Shown: positions 41,368 through 48,695 of the stretch, piece after piece
Layout: every line of letters begins with the position of its first letter
Numbering within the stretch: the first letter of the stretch is position 1
DNA from: an uncultured Ruminococcus sp.
GTDB lineage: Bacteria; Bacillota; Clostridia; Oscillospirales; Acutalibacteraceae
Reading direction: 5' to 3'
Assembly: GCA_902777275.1 (NCBI GenBank)
Contig: CACYTI010000003.1
Span: 57,250-121,249 of the forward strand
Length of the DNA: 64,000 nucleotides
Position numbers and translations under genes: made by a program
Notes under the pieces: model-generated
What the model was told of the DNA's origin: nothing
Database searches by the model: none
The model's input: only the letters and a program-made list of their open reading frames with translations

Positions 41368-44007
41368 ATGAAAACAAAACTTACAAGGTTCATAGGAGTT
41401 TTTCTTGCCGCGCTATTGCTCGCGGGCGTATTTACGGCGGCGCCTCTCAGCGCTTCCGCCGAGGAAGCGGACCCTTATATTGTAATGGGAGCCTGCGGAG
41501 ACGACGCGGAGTGGTTCCTGTTTGAGGACGGCTCCATAGCGATTTTCGGCACCGGATCGATCAACTCCTATCTGCCCGGAGAAAACGGCGCGCCCGCCTC
41601 TCCGTGGTACTCGGGCTCATATCAGGACGCGGCGCTGTTTTTGGGAAGCAAAATAGCCGTTGAGGGCGGCATTACCGAAGTCGGCGACTACGCCTTTTAT
41701 CTGTCGGATTTGGATATGTCAAAATACAAAAATCAGGTAAAGAACATCGACCTCACCTACTCGCTGACCTCAATAGGAAGGTATGCTTTTTATAACCAGA
41801 TGGGCATTCAGGAAATCACGATCCCCGCAGGCGTTACACATATCGGCGCGAACGCCTTCGGCGGCTGCTCTAACCTCAGAACCATCCGTTATTACGGCGA
41901 ACCCGCCAAGCTTGTTTGGGACAGCGACGGTCAGGACGAGTTCCCGAGGGGTATCACGGTCAAGATACTCACCGAATACGCAAGTCATATCAGCGAATAC
42001 AGTGAGCTTGCCGCGCACAAAAACATCACCTTTGTCGCGGATCTTGAATTTGTCGGCGACACGCCCGACGACAACATCGAGCGCAACATAAAGGGCTACA
42101 TCGGCTCGGCAAACACAAACGTTTTGGGCGGAGCGGCTCCGTTTGTGGTCGTCGGCACCTTCGACGGCAAAAAGAAATCCGTCACCTACGGCAGCAACGG
42201 CTTTGCCTGCTGCGTGAAGATCGGCTCTGATTACTATCTGCTCACAAACAACGAAACGGGCAACCTTTACAAGGCGACCGTTAACAGCCTCACGGGGCAG
42301 GTGCGCAGCGTCAGCACAACGCCGCACAGCAGCCTAAAGCTTAAAATCAGCTACGAATATGTCGGCGTAAATACCGTTAAGGTGATTTACACCCTGACGA
42401 ACAACGGCGCGCCCGTGTCGAACGTGCAGCTCGGCGGATCGGGCGACATCAAGATCGGCGCAGACGACAAGGCTGCCATTCATCCTATTGAGGAAGGCAG
42501 CAGACAGGTCGGCTTCTATATGCGTTCGGGCAAGGACTACGACAAGGCGGGCGACAGCTACGCCACACTCGGCTTCAAAGCGGTCGGCGTCACCAAATCG
42601 GGCGGGACCGAAACCTATCCCGACGCCCATTTCTTCTACGGAGCGGTAGCCGCAAACAAAACCTCTGCCGATTCCGGCACTTACAGGCACATTTTGATTC
42701 CCGAACGCATTTTCTCAATGAACACCGGCTCGGTCGAATCGGGTCCGTTCGGCGACGGCACAGAGCAGGATTCGGGTATGTCCTTCTACTGGGACGCGCA
42801 GGACTTCGCTAACGGTGACTCTCAGCAATACGCCGTTCTGTTCAGCGTTTACGGCACCGAGGACAACGATACAGGCGAAGCAATGAACGAGGAAATGATC
42901 GCCGCGTACCACTTGGTAACCTGGACAAACTACGACGATTCCGTGCTTTTGCAGCAGTATGTTAAAGAAACAGACGTTCCTCAATACACGGGTCTTACTC
43001 CCGTAAGACCGCTCGACTCCGACTACAGCTACACCTTCAGCGGCTGGAGCCCCGAACCCTCACCCCCGACGCAGGACACCGTATACAAGGCGCAGTTCAA
43101 CGCCGAGGAGCGGCTCTTCAAGGGACACACCCTGACGCTCAACGGAAGCATAGGAGTCAACTACTACCTCAACCCCAACCTCATCGGCGTCGGCGACACC
43201 GTTAAATTCGACTGGTTCACCAAGCATTCGGAAGCCAAGATAAAATCAACCGACCTTGTGACGATAAGCGTCGGCGGAGCGGCCAAGACCTTCTACAAAA
43301 TAACCTGCAACGTCGCGGCGGCAGAAATGGCTTACAACATTCACGCGACAGCGTACATAAACAACACGGAGTACACAAAAGAAACCGATGATTACAGCGT
43401 GCGGCAGTACGGCGAGGTTATTTTGGACGAGAACTCCGATTTCAGCGTCAGCTACAGAGCCGCCGACGCAAACAAATACGCGCGGCTTGTAACACTGGCA
43501 AAGGAAATGCTCAACTACGGCGCAAAGGCTCAGGTGAGGTTTGACAGGATCCCCGACAACCCCGCCAACATCAACGTGACGGGCTACGTAATGGAAACCG
43601 TGACAGGCGATAACATCACCGCTCAAAAGAGCGATATGCGCAGCGGCGTTAGCGCCTTTGGCTTGGATTACAAGGGAACAACCGTAACATTCCTTACGGA
43701 TACAACGATGAGGCACTTTTATCAGGTGCTTGACAGCACAAATCTCAGCACGGTAAAAGCTGCAGCTGAGGCGTCCGGTTTTGTGTACGGCGAAAGGGAT
43801 GGGCTGATTTTCTTTGAAAAGAGCAATATTCCCGCAGCCGACCTCGACAAGGTATACAGCCTAAGCCTCGGCAGCGGAAGCTCATATGACTTTACGGTTC
43901 TCGACTACTCAAAACTCGTACTTGAAAGCAACTGGTCACAGGCAGACAAGGATCTCGCGGCGGCAACTTATTTATACAACAGAGCCGCAAACGCGTTCTT
44001 CGTATAA
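41368..44007 (+). CDS. large secreted protein with BspA-like LRRs and bacterial repeat domain
   Basis: About 879 residues. The signal peptide (MKTKLTRFIGVFLAALLLAG, cleavage near SASA) is followed by a short LRR_5 region (about 75-195, including ITEVGDYAFYL and VTHIGANAFGGC). A long beta-rich part follows (200-530). Then comes a Listeria-Bacteroides-type repeat (HLVTWTNYDDSVLLQQY to YTFSGWSPEP, about 520-570), and a C-terminal region (580-879) with GHTLTLNGSIGVNYYL, a clostridial surface-protein motif. There is no dockerin or LPXTG of its own. The ATG is placed nine bases after GGAGG. The next gene, 23 bases on, encodes a stand-alone dockerin. Confidence 0.82.
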   Translation: MKTKLTRFIGVFLAALLLAGVFTAAPLSASAEEADPYIVMGACGDDAEWFLFEDGSIAIFGTGSINSYLPGENGAPASPWYSGSYQDAALFLGSKIAVEGGITEVGDYAFYLSDLDMSKYKNQVKNIDLTYSLTSIGRYAFYNQMGIQEITIPAGVTHIGANAFGGCSNLRTIRYYGEPAKLVWDSDGQDEFPRGITVKILTEYASHISEYSELAAHKNITFVADLEFVGDTPDDNIERNIKGYIGSANTNVLGGAAPFVVVGTFDGKKKSVTYGSNGFACCVKIGSDYYLLTNNETGNLYKATVNSLTGQVRSVSTTPHSSLKLKISYEYVGVNTVKVIYTLTNNGAPVSNVQLGGSGDIKIGADDKAAIHPIEEGSRQVGFYMRSGKDYDKAGDSYATLGFKAVGVTKSGGTETYPDAHFFYGAVAANKTSADSGTYRHILIPERIFSMNTGSVESGPFGDGTEQDSGMSFYWDAQDFANGDSQQYAVLFSVYGTEDNDTGEAMNEEMIAAYHLVTWTNYDDSVLLQQYVKETDVPQYTGLTPVRPLDSDYSYTFSGWSPEPSPPTQDTVYKAQFNAEERLFKGHTLTLNGSIGVNYYLNPNLIGVGDTVKFDWFTKHSEAKIKSTDLVTISVGGAAKTFYKITCNVAAAEMAYNIHATAYINNTEYTKETDDYSVRQYGEVILDENSDFSVSYRAADANKYARLVTLAKEMLNYGAKAQVRFDRIPDNPANINVTGYVMETVTGDNITAQKSDMRSGVSAFGLDYKGTTVTFLTDTTMRHFYQVLDSTNLSTVKAAAEASGFVYGERDGLIFFEKSNIPAADLDKVYSLSLGSGSSYDFTVLDYSKLVLESNWSQADKDLAAATYLYNRAANAFFV

Positions 44008-44030
44008 TTTTAACAGGAGGAGTTGTTATT

Positions 44031-44396
44031 ATGAAAAAATTATTGATTGTAGTTTCATGCTTGATCACAGCGACATTGTTCGTGCTTCCCTCGGGTGCCG
44101 CAGCGAGCAACAGCAAATACCTTAAGGGTGACTCCGACGGCAACGGCATAGTTGACATTAAGGACGTTACGCTCATTCAGCGCGTTATCTCCGAATACAT
44201 TTTCGATACAGACGGCTCGATAACGATGCGCGGCGACGTAACCGGCAACGGACTCACCGTGGACGACGCGACCGAAATCCAAAGATACCTCTCCGAATTT
44301 GAAAACATCTACAACGTAGGTGCGGAGATCGAAATTCCTCAGCCTTCAATTGATTTCACTCTGGACGAATACGAGCTGCCGTTTATCCCCAACTAA
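44031..44396 (+). CDS. secreted stand-alone type I dockerin protein
   Basis: 121 residues. It has its own signal peptide (MKKLLIVVSCLITATLFVL, cleavage near AAAS). The rest is essentially one dockerin: GDSDGNGIVDIKDVTLIQRVI and GDVTGNGLTVDDATEIQRYL give the two calcium-binding loops (residues 33-90). A short acidic tail (IDFTLDEYELPFIPN) ends the protein. It carries no catalytic or binding module, so it may pair non-covalently with the upstream secreted protein or cap scaffold cohesins. AGGAGG precedes the ATG by eight bases. Confidence 0.88.
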   Translation: MKKLLIVVSCLITATLFVLPSGAAASNSKYLKGDSDGNGIVDIKDVTLIQRVISEYIFDTDGSITMRGDVTGNGLTVDDATEIQRYLSEFENIYNVGAEIEIPQPSIDFTLDEYELPFIPN

Positions 44397-44415
44397 ACAA
44401 CACCTATTGAAACAC

Positions 44416-44455
44416 AGCCCGAGCCTGTTTTTACGAACCGGCTCGGGCTTGTTAT
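44416..44455 (+). terminator. terminator after the dockerin gene
   Basis: Arms AGCCCGAGCC (44416-44425) and GGCTCGGGCT (44440-44449), followed by TGTTAT. The stem is strong but the T run short. Confidence 0.7.
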
Positions 44456-44618
44456 ATAGCGTTTATGCGGATTTTCCGACTCTGCGGCTCGGGTCAGAGA
44501 CCGCAGCATAGAGTTGTTTTGCGCCTTATTCGGAATAAAACGGGTGATTTGAGGCGACTTTTTGATTATTTTTTATCAATCAGTTACAAATATTTAAATA
44601 ATTTTTGTGTAAAAACAC

Positions 44619-44647
44619 TTGAAAAATCTTTTTGATTGTGCTATATT
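44619..44647 (+). promoter_or_regulatory. sigma-A promoter of the aquaporin gene
   Basis: TTGAAA (44619-44624) and TATATT (44642-44647) with a 17-base spacer, about 40 bases before the ATG. Confidence 0.7.
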
Positions 44648-44687
44648 TGTCGTGTGGAATTATTATTTTTTTAAAGGAGGATCATCT

Positions 44688-45443
44688 ATGAATCAAAGTT
44701 CCATAAAAAAATATGTAGCTGAATTCATCGGAACACTCGTTCTGGTATTATTCGGCTGCGGCACGGCAATGCTGCTCGGTCCCGGACGCTCCACGGGCGC
44801 ATATTTAATGACTGCTCTCGCGTTCGGTTTGTCGATCGTCGCAATGGCGTACAGCGTCGGCAACATCTCCGGCTGTCACGTTAACCCCGCTGTTTCGCTG
44901 GGCGTATTTCTCTCAGGCGGCATGAACCTTGCTGATTTCATCGGCTATGTTATCGCTCAGTTCGCAGGCGCTCTTGCAGGCTCCGCTCTGTTGGCGGCTA
45001 TCTTCGGTATGGGCGGTCTGACTGACTTCACAGGCACAGTTGAAGAAACAGGCAAAATCAGCCTTAACGGTTTCGGCGCAAACGGCATGGCAGGCGTAGG
45101 CGGCAACCACTTCGCGGGATTCGTTGTTGAGATCATTCTCACCTGCGTGTTCGTATTCGTCATTCTCGGCGTAACCTCCAAGAAGGCTAAGCACGGCTCC
45201 TTCGGCGGTCTTGTTATCGGTCTGAGCCTCACCCTTATCCACATCTTCGGAATCGGTCTCACCGGCACCTCCGTAAACCCCGCCCGCAGCTTCGGTCCCG
45301 CTTTCTGCGCTATGCTCGGCGGCAACTTCGATCCCATGCTGTGCCTGTGGGCGTTCATTCTCGGTCCCGCAGTCGGCGCGGCTATTGCGGCTATCGGATA
45401 TAAGTTCCTCGAAAACGACAACAACGCTCCCAAAACCGTATAA
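44688..45443 (+). CDS. MIP-family aquaporin / solute channel
   Basis: 251 residues with six membrane helices and both half-helix motifs: HVNPAVSLGV near residue 66 and TSVNPARSFGPA near residue 195. The start of the first helix (KKYVAEFIGTLVLVLFGCG) is also typical. The ar/R arginine (NPAR) is kept. It is closer in feel to AqpZ-like water channels than to glycerol facilitators, whose second loop is usually longer; this is a judgement by eye. AAAGGAGG lies nine bases before the ATG, and the frame upstream of it has no site. Confidence 0.92.
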   Translation: MNQSSIKKYVAEFIGTLVLVLFGCGTAMLLGPGRSTGAYLMTALAFGLSIVAMAYSVGNISGCHVNPAVSLGVFLSGGMNLADFIGYVIAQFAGALAGSALLAAIFGMGGLTDFTGTVEETGKISLNGFGANGMAGVGGNHFAGFVVEIILTCVFVFVILGVTSKKAKHGSFGGLVIGLSLTLIHIFGIGLTGTSVNPARSFGPAFCAMLGGNFDPMLCLWAFILGPAVGAAIAAIGYKFLENDNNAPKTV

Positions 45444-45461
45444 GCTTTGAATCAAACAAGC

Positions 45462-45507
45462 TCAGCGCTTTTGACGTCATCACGGCGTCAAAAGCGCTGA
45501 TTTAATT
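45462..45507 (+). terminator. terminator after the aquaporin gene
   Basis: Perfect 15-base arms TCAGCGCTTTTGACG (45462-45476) and CGTCAAAAGCGCTGA (45486-45500), followed by TTTAATTT. Confidence 0.88.
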
Positions 45508-45589
45508 TGCATGGCGTCAGTTAAATGCCGTCCTGCAAGGGAGCCCGCGAGGGACTCCCCTGCGGAATATCCGAGCCTGCGGCAGCATC

Positions 45590-46507
45590 TCACAGCTTCT
45601 CTTTGATAAGCTTTGTGAGATACTTGATAAAGTTGTCGCCCGCTATGCCGTTTTGGTCGTAGCCGCCTTTTTTGAGCACCTGATTAACGGCTATCAGCGT
45701 GCCGTCTCCGAAGGTGCCGTTTTCATCCATGCCCTGGTTTGTAATACCGAGCCTGCGCGCAAGCAGCAATAATTCCTTGAGCGCTAACACTCCCGTTCCC
45801 TTGTCCTTATAGCCGTAGCCCGTGCTGTCTAAAACCTTGTCAGATTTCTTCCAGCCGTTGTAGCCGCCGTTCTTGATTATGGTCGGGTAGTCCTTGTAGC
45901 ACTTATCCTGATCCACCACGCCCACTCCGGGGATCGTCGGGCTGTCGAGATAATTTGTTTCTCCGCCGTACTGCCACATTCCCATGTTGCTTCCGTCATA
46001 CTGCGGGACCTTCCACCACTGCGCGAACCAGAGGTCGCAGCTGTTGAGCACCTCGGAGGAAATATAGTTGTTGATCTCCTCCAAGCCGGTGTAGATCATC
46101 GGGTAATAACCCGCCGCGCGGACTTCGTTAACGAAAATCTTGCAGACGTTGTTGACGTTATCAAAGTTCCACGCTCCGCGTTGCGCCTTATAACCGTCGT
46201 CCTCCATGTCTATCGCTACGGGAAGGGTAGGACGCTTTCCTTTGAGAAGACGCAGAACGTGCCGAACCTCGCTTTTGGCGTCCTCGGTGCAGAGCGCGTA
46301 GGAATAAAGGTATGCTCCCCAGGGAACGCCCGCCGCCTCGCATTTTCTCACGTTGTTCTCAAACTGTGTGTCGTCCTGATTCTGATAATCGCTGCCGTAG
46401 CCGCAGCGAAGCATCGCGAAGTCGTAACCCGCGTTTTTGATTTTTTCTATATCGACATTTCCGTTAAGCGATGAAAGGTCTACGCCTTTTTTGCCTGTTA
46501 AGCTCAT
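45590..46507 (-). CDS. glycoside hydrolase family 25 lysozyme-like protein
   Basis: 305 residues. The GH25 domain occupies 1-215: KKGVDLSSLNGNVD with the first catalytic aspartate, FAMLRCGYGSD, and PVAIDMEDDG near residue 95 with the Asp-x-Glu pair. It cleaves peptidoglycan between N-acetylmuramic acid and GlcNAc. Residues 230-305 (VLALKELLLLARRLGI to AGDNFIKYLTKLIKEKL) look like a small peptidoglycan-binding repeat. There is no signal peptide, as in phage endolysins and some cytoplasmic lysozymes, but no phage genes surround it. GGGAGAGG precedes the ATG. Confidence 0.88.
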   Translation of the reverse strand: MSLTGKKGVDLSSLNGNVDIEKIKNAGYDFAMLRCGYGSDYQNQDDTQFENNVRKCEAAGVPWGAYLYSYALCTEDAKSEVRHVLRLLKGKRPTLPVAIDMEDDGYKAQRGAWNFDNVNNVCKIFVNEVRAAGYYPMIYTGLEEINNYISSEVLNSCDLWFAQWWKVPQYDGSNMGMWQYGGETNYLDSPTIPGVGVVDQDKCYKDYPTIIKNGGYNGWKKSDKVLDSTGYGYKDKGTGVLALKELLLLARRLGITNQGMDENGTFGDGTLIAVNQVLKKGGYDQNGIAGDNFIKYLTKLIKEKL

Positions 46508-46613
46508 TTTTCCTCTCCCTTGTTTTCCGTATTGTTTTAACTTCCTGTACTACATTCTATGAAGGTGCCGATATTCGGTGAATAAAACCCTTCACTTTAC
46601 CCTAAAAAACAGA

Positions 46614-46641
46614 AAAAGTTGCATACAACCGTGCAACTTTT
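46614..46641. promoter_or_regulatory. 10-bp inverted repeat between the GH25 and UPF0340 genes
   Basis: AAAAGTTGCA and TGCAACTTTT around TACAACCG, about 60 bases before the UPF0340 ATG and 107 bases upstream of the GH25 start. It lies between divergent genes, so an operator is more likely than a terminator. Confidence 0.4.
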
Positions 46642-46699
46642 GAAAAAATTCTTTTAATTTTTCTTTTTTACTGCTATAATAAGGGCAGGAGATGATTTT

Positions 46700-47233
46700 A
46701 TGAACACAAATCTTTACGAACAGGCAAAGCAAGCCGCCGGGGAACTGATTGAAGCGGCGGGCTTGAAAAAGGGAGATATCATGGTTGTGGGCTGCTCGTC
46801 GAGCGAGGTCGCGGGCGGCGTGATAGGTCACAACTCGAGCCTTGAAACCGCCGAACAGGTTTTCGGAGGGATTTATGAGGCGGCTCAGGCAAAGGGAGTG
46901 TATATAGCCGCGCAGTGCTGCGAGCACCTTAACCGCGCGATCTGCGTTGAGCGCAAGGCTGTTCCGAACGCCGAGACGGTTTGGGTAGTGCCTCAGCCTA
47001 AGGCGGGCGGTTCCTTTGCGACAACCGCTTACCGCACCTTCAAAGACCCCGTTATGCTGGAGGAGATTAAAGCCGACGCGGGGCTTGACATCGGCGGAAC
47101 TCTTATCGGAATGCACCTTAAAAGAGTAGCCGTGCCCGTAAGACTCGGCATTGACCACATCGGCAGCGCCATACTTTTAGCGGCTAAAACCCGTCCGAAA
47201 TACATCGGCGGCGAGAGAGCAAAGTACGAATAA
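46700..47233 (+). CDS. UPF0340 (YwlG/TIGR01440-type) protein
   Basis: 177 residues. GDIMVVGCSSSEVAGGVIGHNSS near residue 27, AQCCEHLNRAICVER near residue 76 and the C-terminal GMHLKRVAVPVRLGIDHIGSA near residue 138 match the conserved blocks of this widespread Firmicutes family. Its function is unknown. There is no signal peptide or membrane helix. AGGAGATG lies before the ATG. It is monocistronic. Confidence 0.88.
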   Translation: MNTNLYEQAKQAAGELIEAAGLKKGDIMVVGCSSSEVAGGVIGHNSSLETAEQVFGGIYEAAQAKGVYIAAQCCEHLNRAICVERKAVPNAETVWVVPQPKAGGSFATTAYRTFKDPVMLEEIKADAGLDIGGTLIGMHLKRVAVPVRLGIDHIGSAILLAAKTRPKYIGGERAKYE

Positions 47234-47361
47234 CGAATAAGCCATTCAACCCCCGCGTCCGTCCGGCATATCGTTGTGTCCGGCAAACGCGGGGGTATTG
47301 TTTATTTCAGGAGCCGGCAAGCGATTTACGCCTGACAACGCGAGTTATATTTCAAAATCAA

Positions 47362-47889
47362 TCAGCGTTCCCTGTTTGGGGCATCCGGCGCTTTGTCATC
47401 TGCAAGAATTACCCGCCACGCTTCCGCTAATTTTTCGAGCGTCCACGCCGCGTTCGCGGGGCTTGTTGACGGGAGCTTTACCGCTTTTATCCCGTATTTT
47501 GGATAGAAGTATTTTTGATACAGCCTGTGCGAGGTCGCCCCGTTGCAGAAAATTCTGTTCACGCGGCTGTTGTTCAGTATAATCCCAAGGTCATTCGGGA
47601 CGACGTCGCGTATCGAGCTGTCGGACGAGCCTGTAACCGTGCAGGCTCCTATCGTGTCCCACAGCGCAAGGTCGTGGGACAGCACCAGCTTCTTTTTATC
47701 CCCGATCGTCACGGGCGTTTCCTCGCCGAAAAGCCGCGCCAAAAGCCGCCAGAAGCGGTTCTGCGGATGTCCGTAAAAAAACATTGCCTCGCGTGATTTG
47801 ACTGAGGGAAAGCTGCCTAAAATCAGCACGGTCGAGTTCTCATTAAAAAGCGGTGGGATAGGGTGTTCAAGTCTTAGAGTTTCAGCCAC
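47362..47889 (-). CDS. DNA-deoxyinosine glycosylase (uracil-DNA glycosylase superfamily)
   Basis: 175 residues. LILGSFPSVKSREAMFFYGHPQNRFW near residue 23 is the water-activating loop of the hypoxanthine/uracil glycosylase family, and PSTSPANAAW near residue 140 is the second motif. It removes deaminated purines (and possibly uracil) from DNA. The GTG at 47889 is chosen because GGGAG lies about seven bases upstream and the preceding residues are not conserved. It overlaps the DUF5662 gene by eight bases, so the two are coupled. Confidence 0.82.
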   Translation of the reverse strand: MAETLRLEHPIPPLFNENSTVLILGSFPSVKSREAMFFYGHPQNRFWRLLARLFGEETPVTIGDKKKLVLSHDLALWDTIGACTVTGSSDSSIRDVVPNDLGIILNNSRVNRIFCNGATSHRLYQKYFYPKYGIKAVKLPSTSPANAAWTLEKLAEAWRVILADDKAPDAPNRER

Positions 47890-48421
47890 GGCTGTTCTCC
47901 CTGACAAGTGCGCGTATGTGCGCGAAGGTACGCTCCTCGCCCTCGTCGCGCAGCATTTCAAGCAGGCTGTTCAGCAGCTCCTCGGTTTTTTCGTGCATTC
48001 GGTGCTTTCCCTTTATGCGCAGAAAATAGGTGTAGGGATCTGTGTCGGAATAGCTGTCGCCGTTGTAGGTTTTGCTGGCAGCTACCCTGTCGCAGAACAT
48101 CTCTACCACATAGCGCAGCGGCATTTCAACCGGCTCGGGACGCCTTGTTTTTGGGTTGTAGTCGTTCCAGTATTCGTAGTGATGACGGTTCCTGCCCTTG
48201 TGGTGCAGCCACGCGCGCGAGCATCCGTAGACCTCGCGTTCCTTTTCGTTGGGACTTCGGGTGCCCTGATAAAACTTAGCGCCCGGAATAAACTCGGTCG
48301 GGCTGTATTTTGACAAGTCGTGGCGGAGCCCCTGCCACAGGATACCCGCTCTTGCACAGTGCGCTATCACCTTATGCCTGTGCCGTGTTATTGTTCGGAA
48401 ATGTTTGATCGGATGAGCCAT
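47882..48421 (-). CDS. DUF5662-family protein with HD-like histidines
   Basis: 179 residues. HFRTITRHRHKVIAHCARAGI, then LRHDLSKYSPTEF and HHKGRNRHHYEYW, give many His and Asp residues in the order of HD-type metal-binding domains; GDSYSDTDPYTYFL follows near residue 122. The family is uncharacterised; a metal-dependent hydrolase is plausible but unproven. AGGTGG lies before the ATG. It overlaps the downstream glycosylase gene. Confidence 0.75.
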   Translation of the reverse strand: MAHPIKHFRTITRHRHKVIAHCARAGILWQGLRHDLSKYSPTEFIPGAKFYQGTRSPNEKEREVYGCSRAWLHHKGRNRHHYEYWNDYNPKTRRPEPVEMPLRYVVEMFCDRVAASKTYNGDSYSDTDPYTYFLRIKGKHRMHEKTEELLNSLLEMLRDEGEERTFAHIRALVRENSRG

Positions 48422-48581
48422 ATTTTACCACCTTTTTACAGTATAACACAGCTTTTTTTATTATTCAAGTTTTTCACGTAAAGCGCAAAATCAGCTTAAA
48501 AATCAGCAAAATTTCTCTTGTGGAATTTACATAAAAGCACATTGCATAATTTGGAAAATTCTCCGATTTTGAAACTTCCTC

Positions 48582-48610
48582 TTGAACTTTTACTTCAAAA
48601 AGATTAATAT
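48582..48610 (+). promoter_or_regulatory. candidate promoter of the GGDEF-EAL gene
   Basis: TTGAAC (48582-48587) and TAATAT (48605-48610) with a 17-base spacer, about 80 bases before the ATG. No c-di-GMP riboswitch fold was seen in this leader. Confidence 0.4.
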
Positions 48611-48695
48611 GAAATTATGATTTCTGCGGTATTTTTACCGCACTCCTGCGCGAACCGCATTTTCCGAATGTTCAAATATGAAAGAAGGTTGATCA

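Noticed and set aside
45590-46507. GH25 lysozyme as evidence of a prophage
   Set aside because: No holin, portal, tail or integrase genes nearby; neighbours are housekeeping-type genes.
48422-48695. c-di-GMP riboswitch upstream of the GGDEF-EAL gene
   Set aside because: No GNRA-tetraloop/receptor or conserved GCA core was found on either strand.
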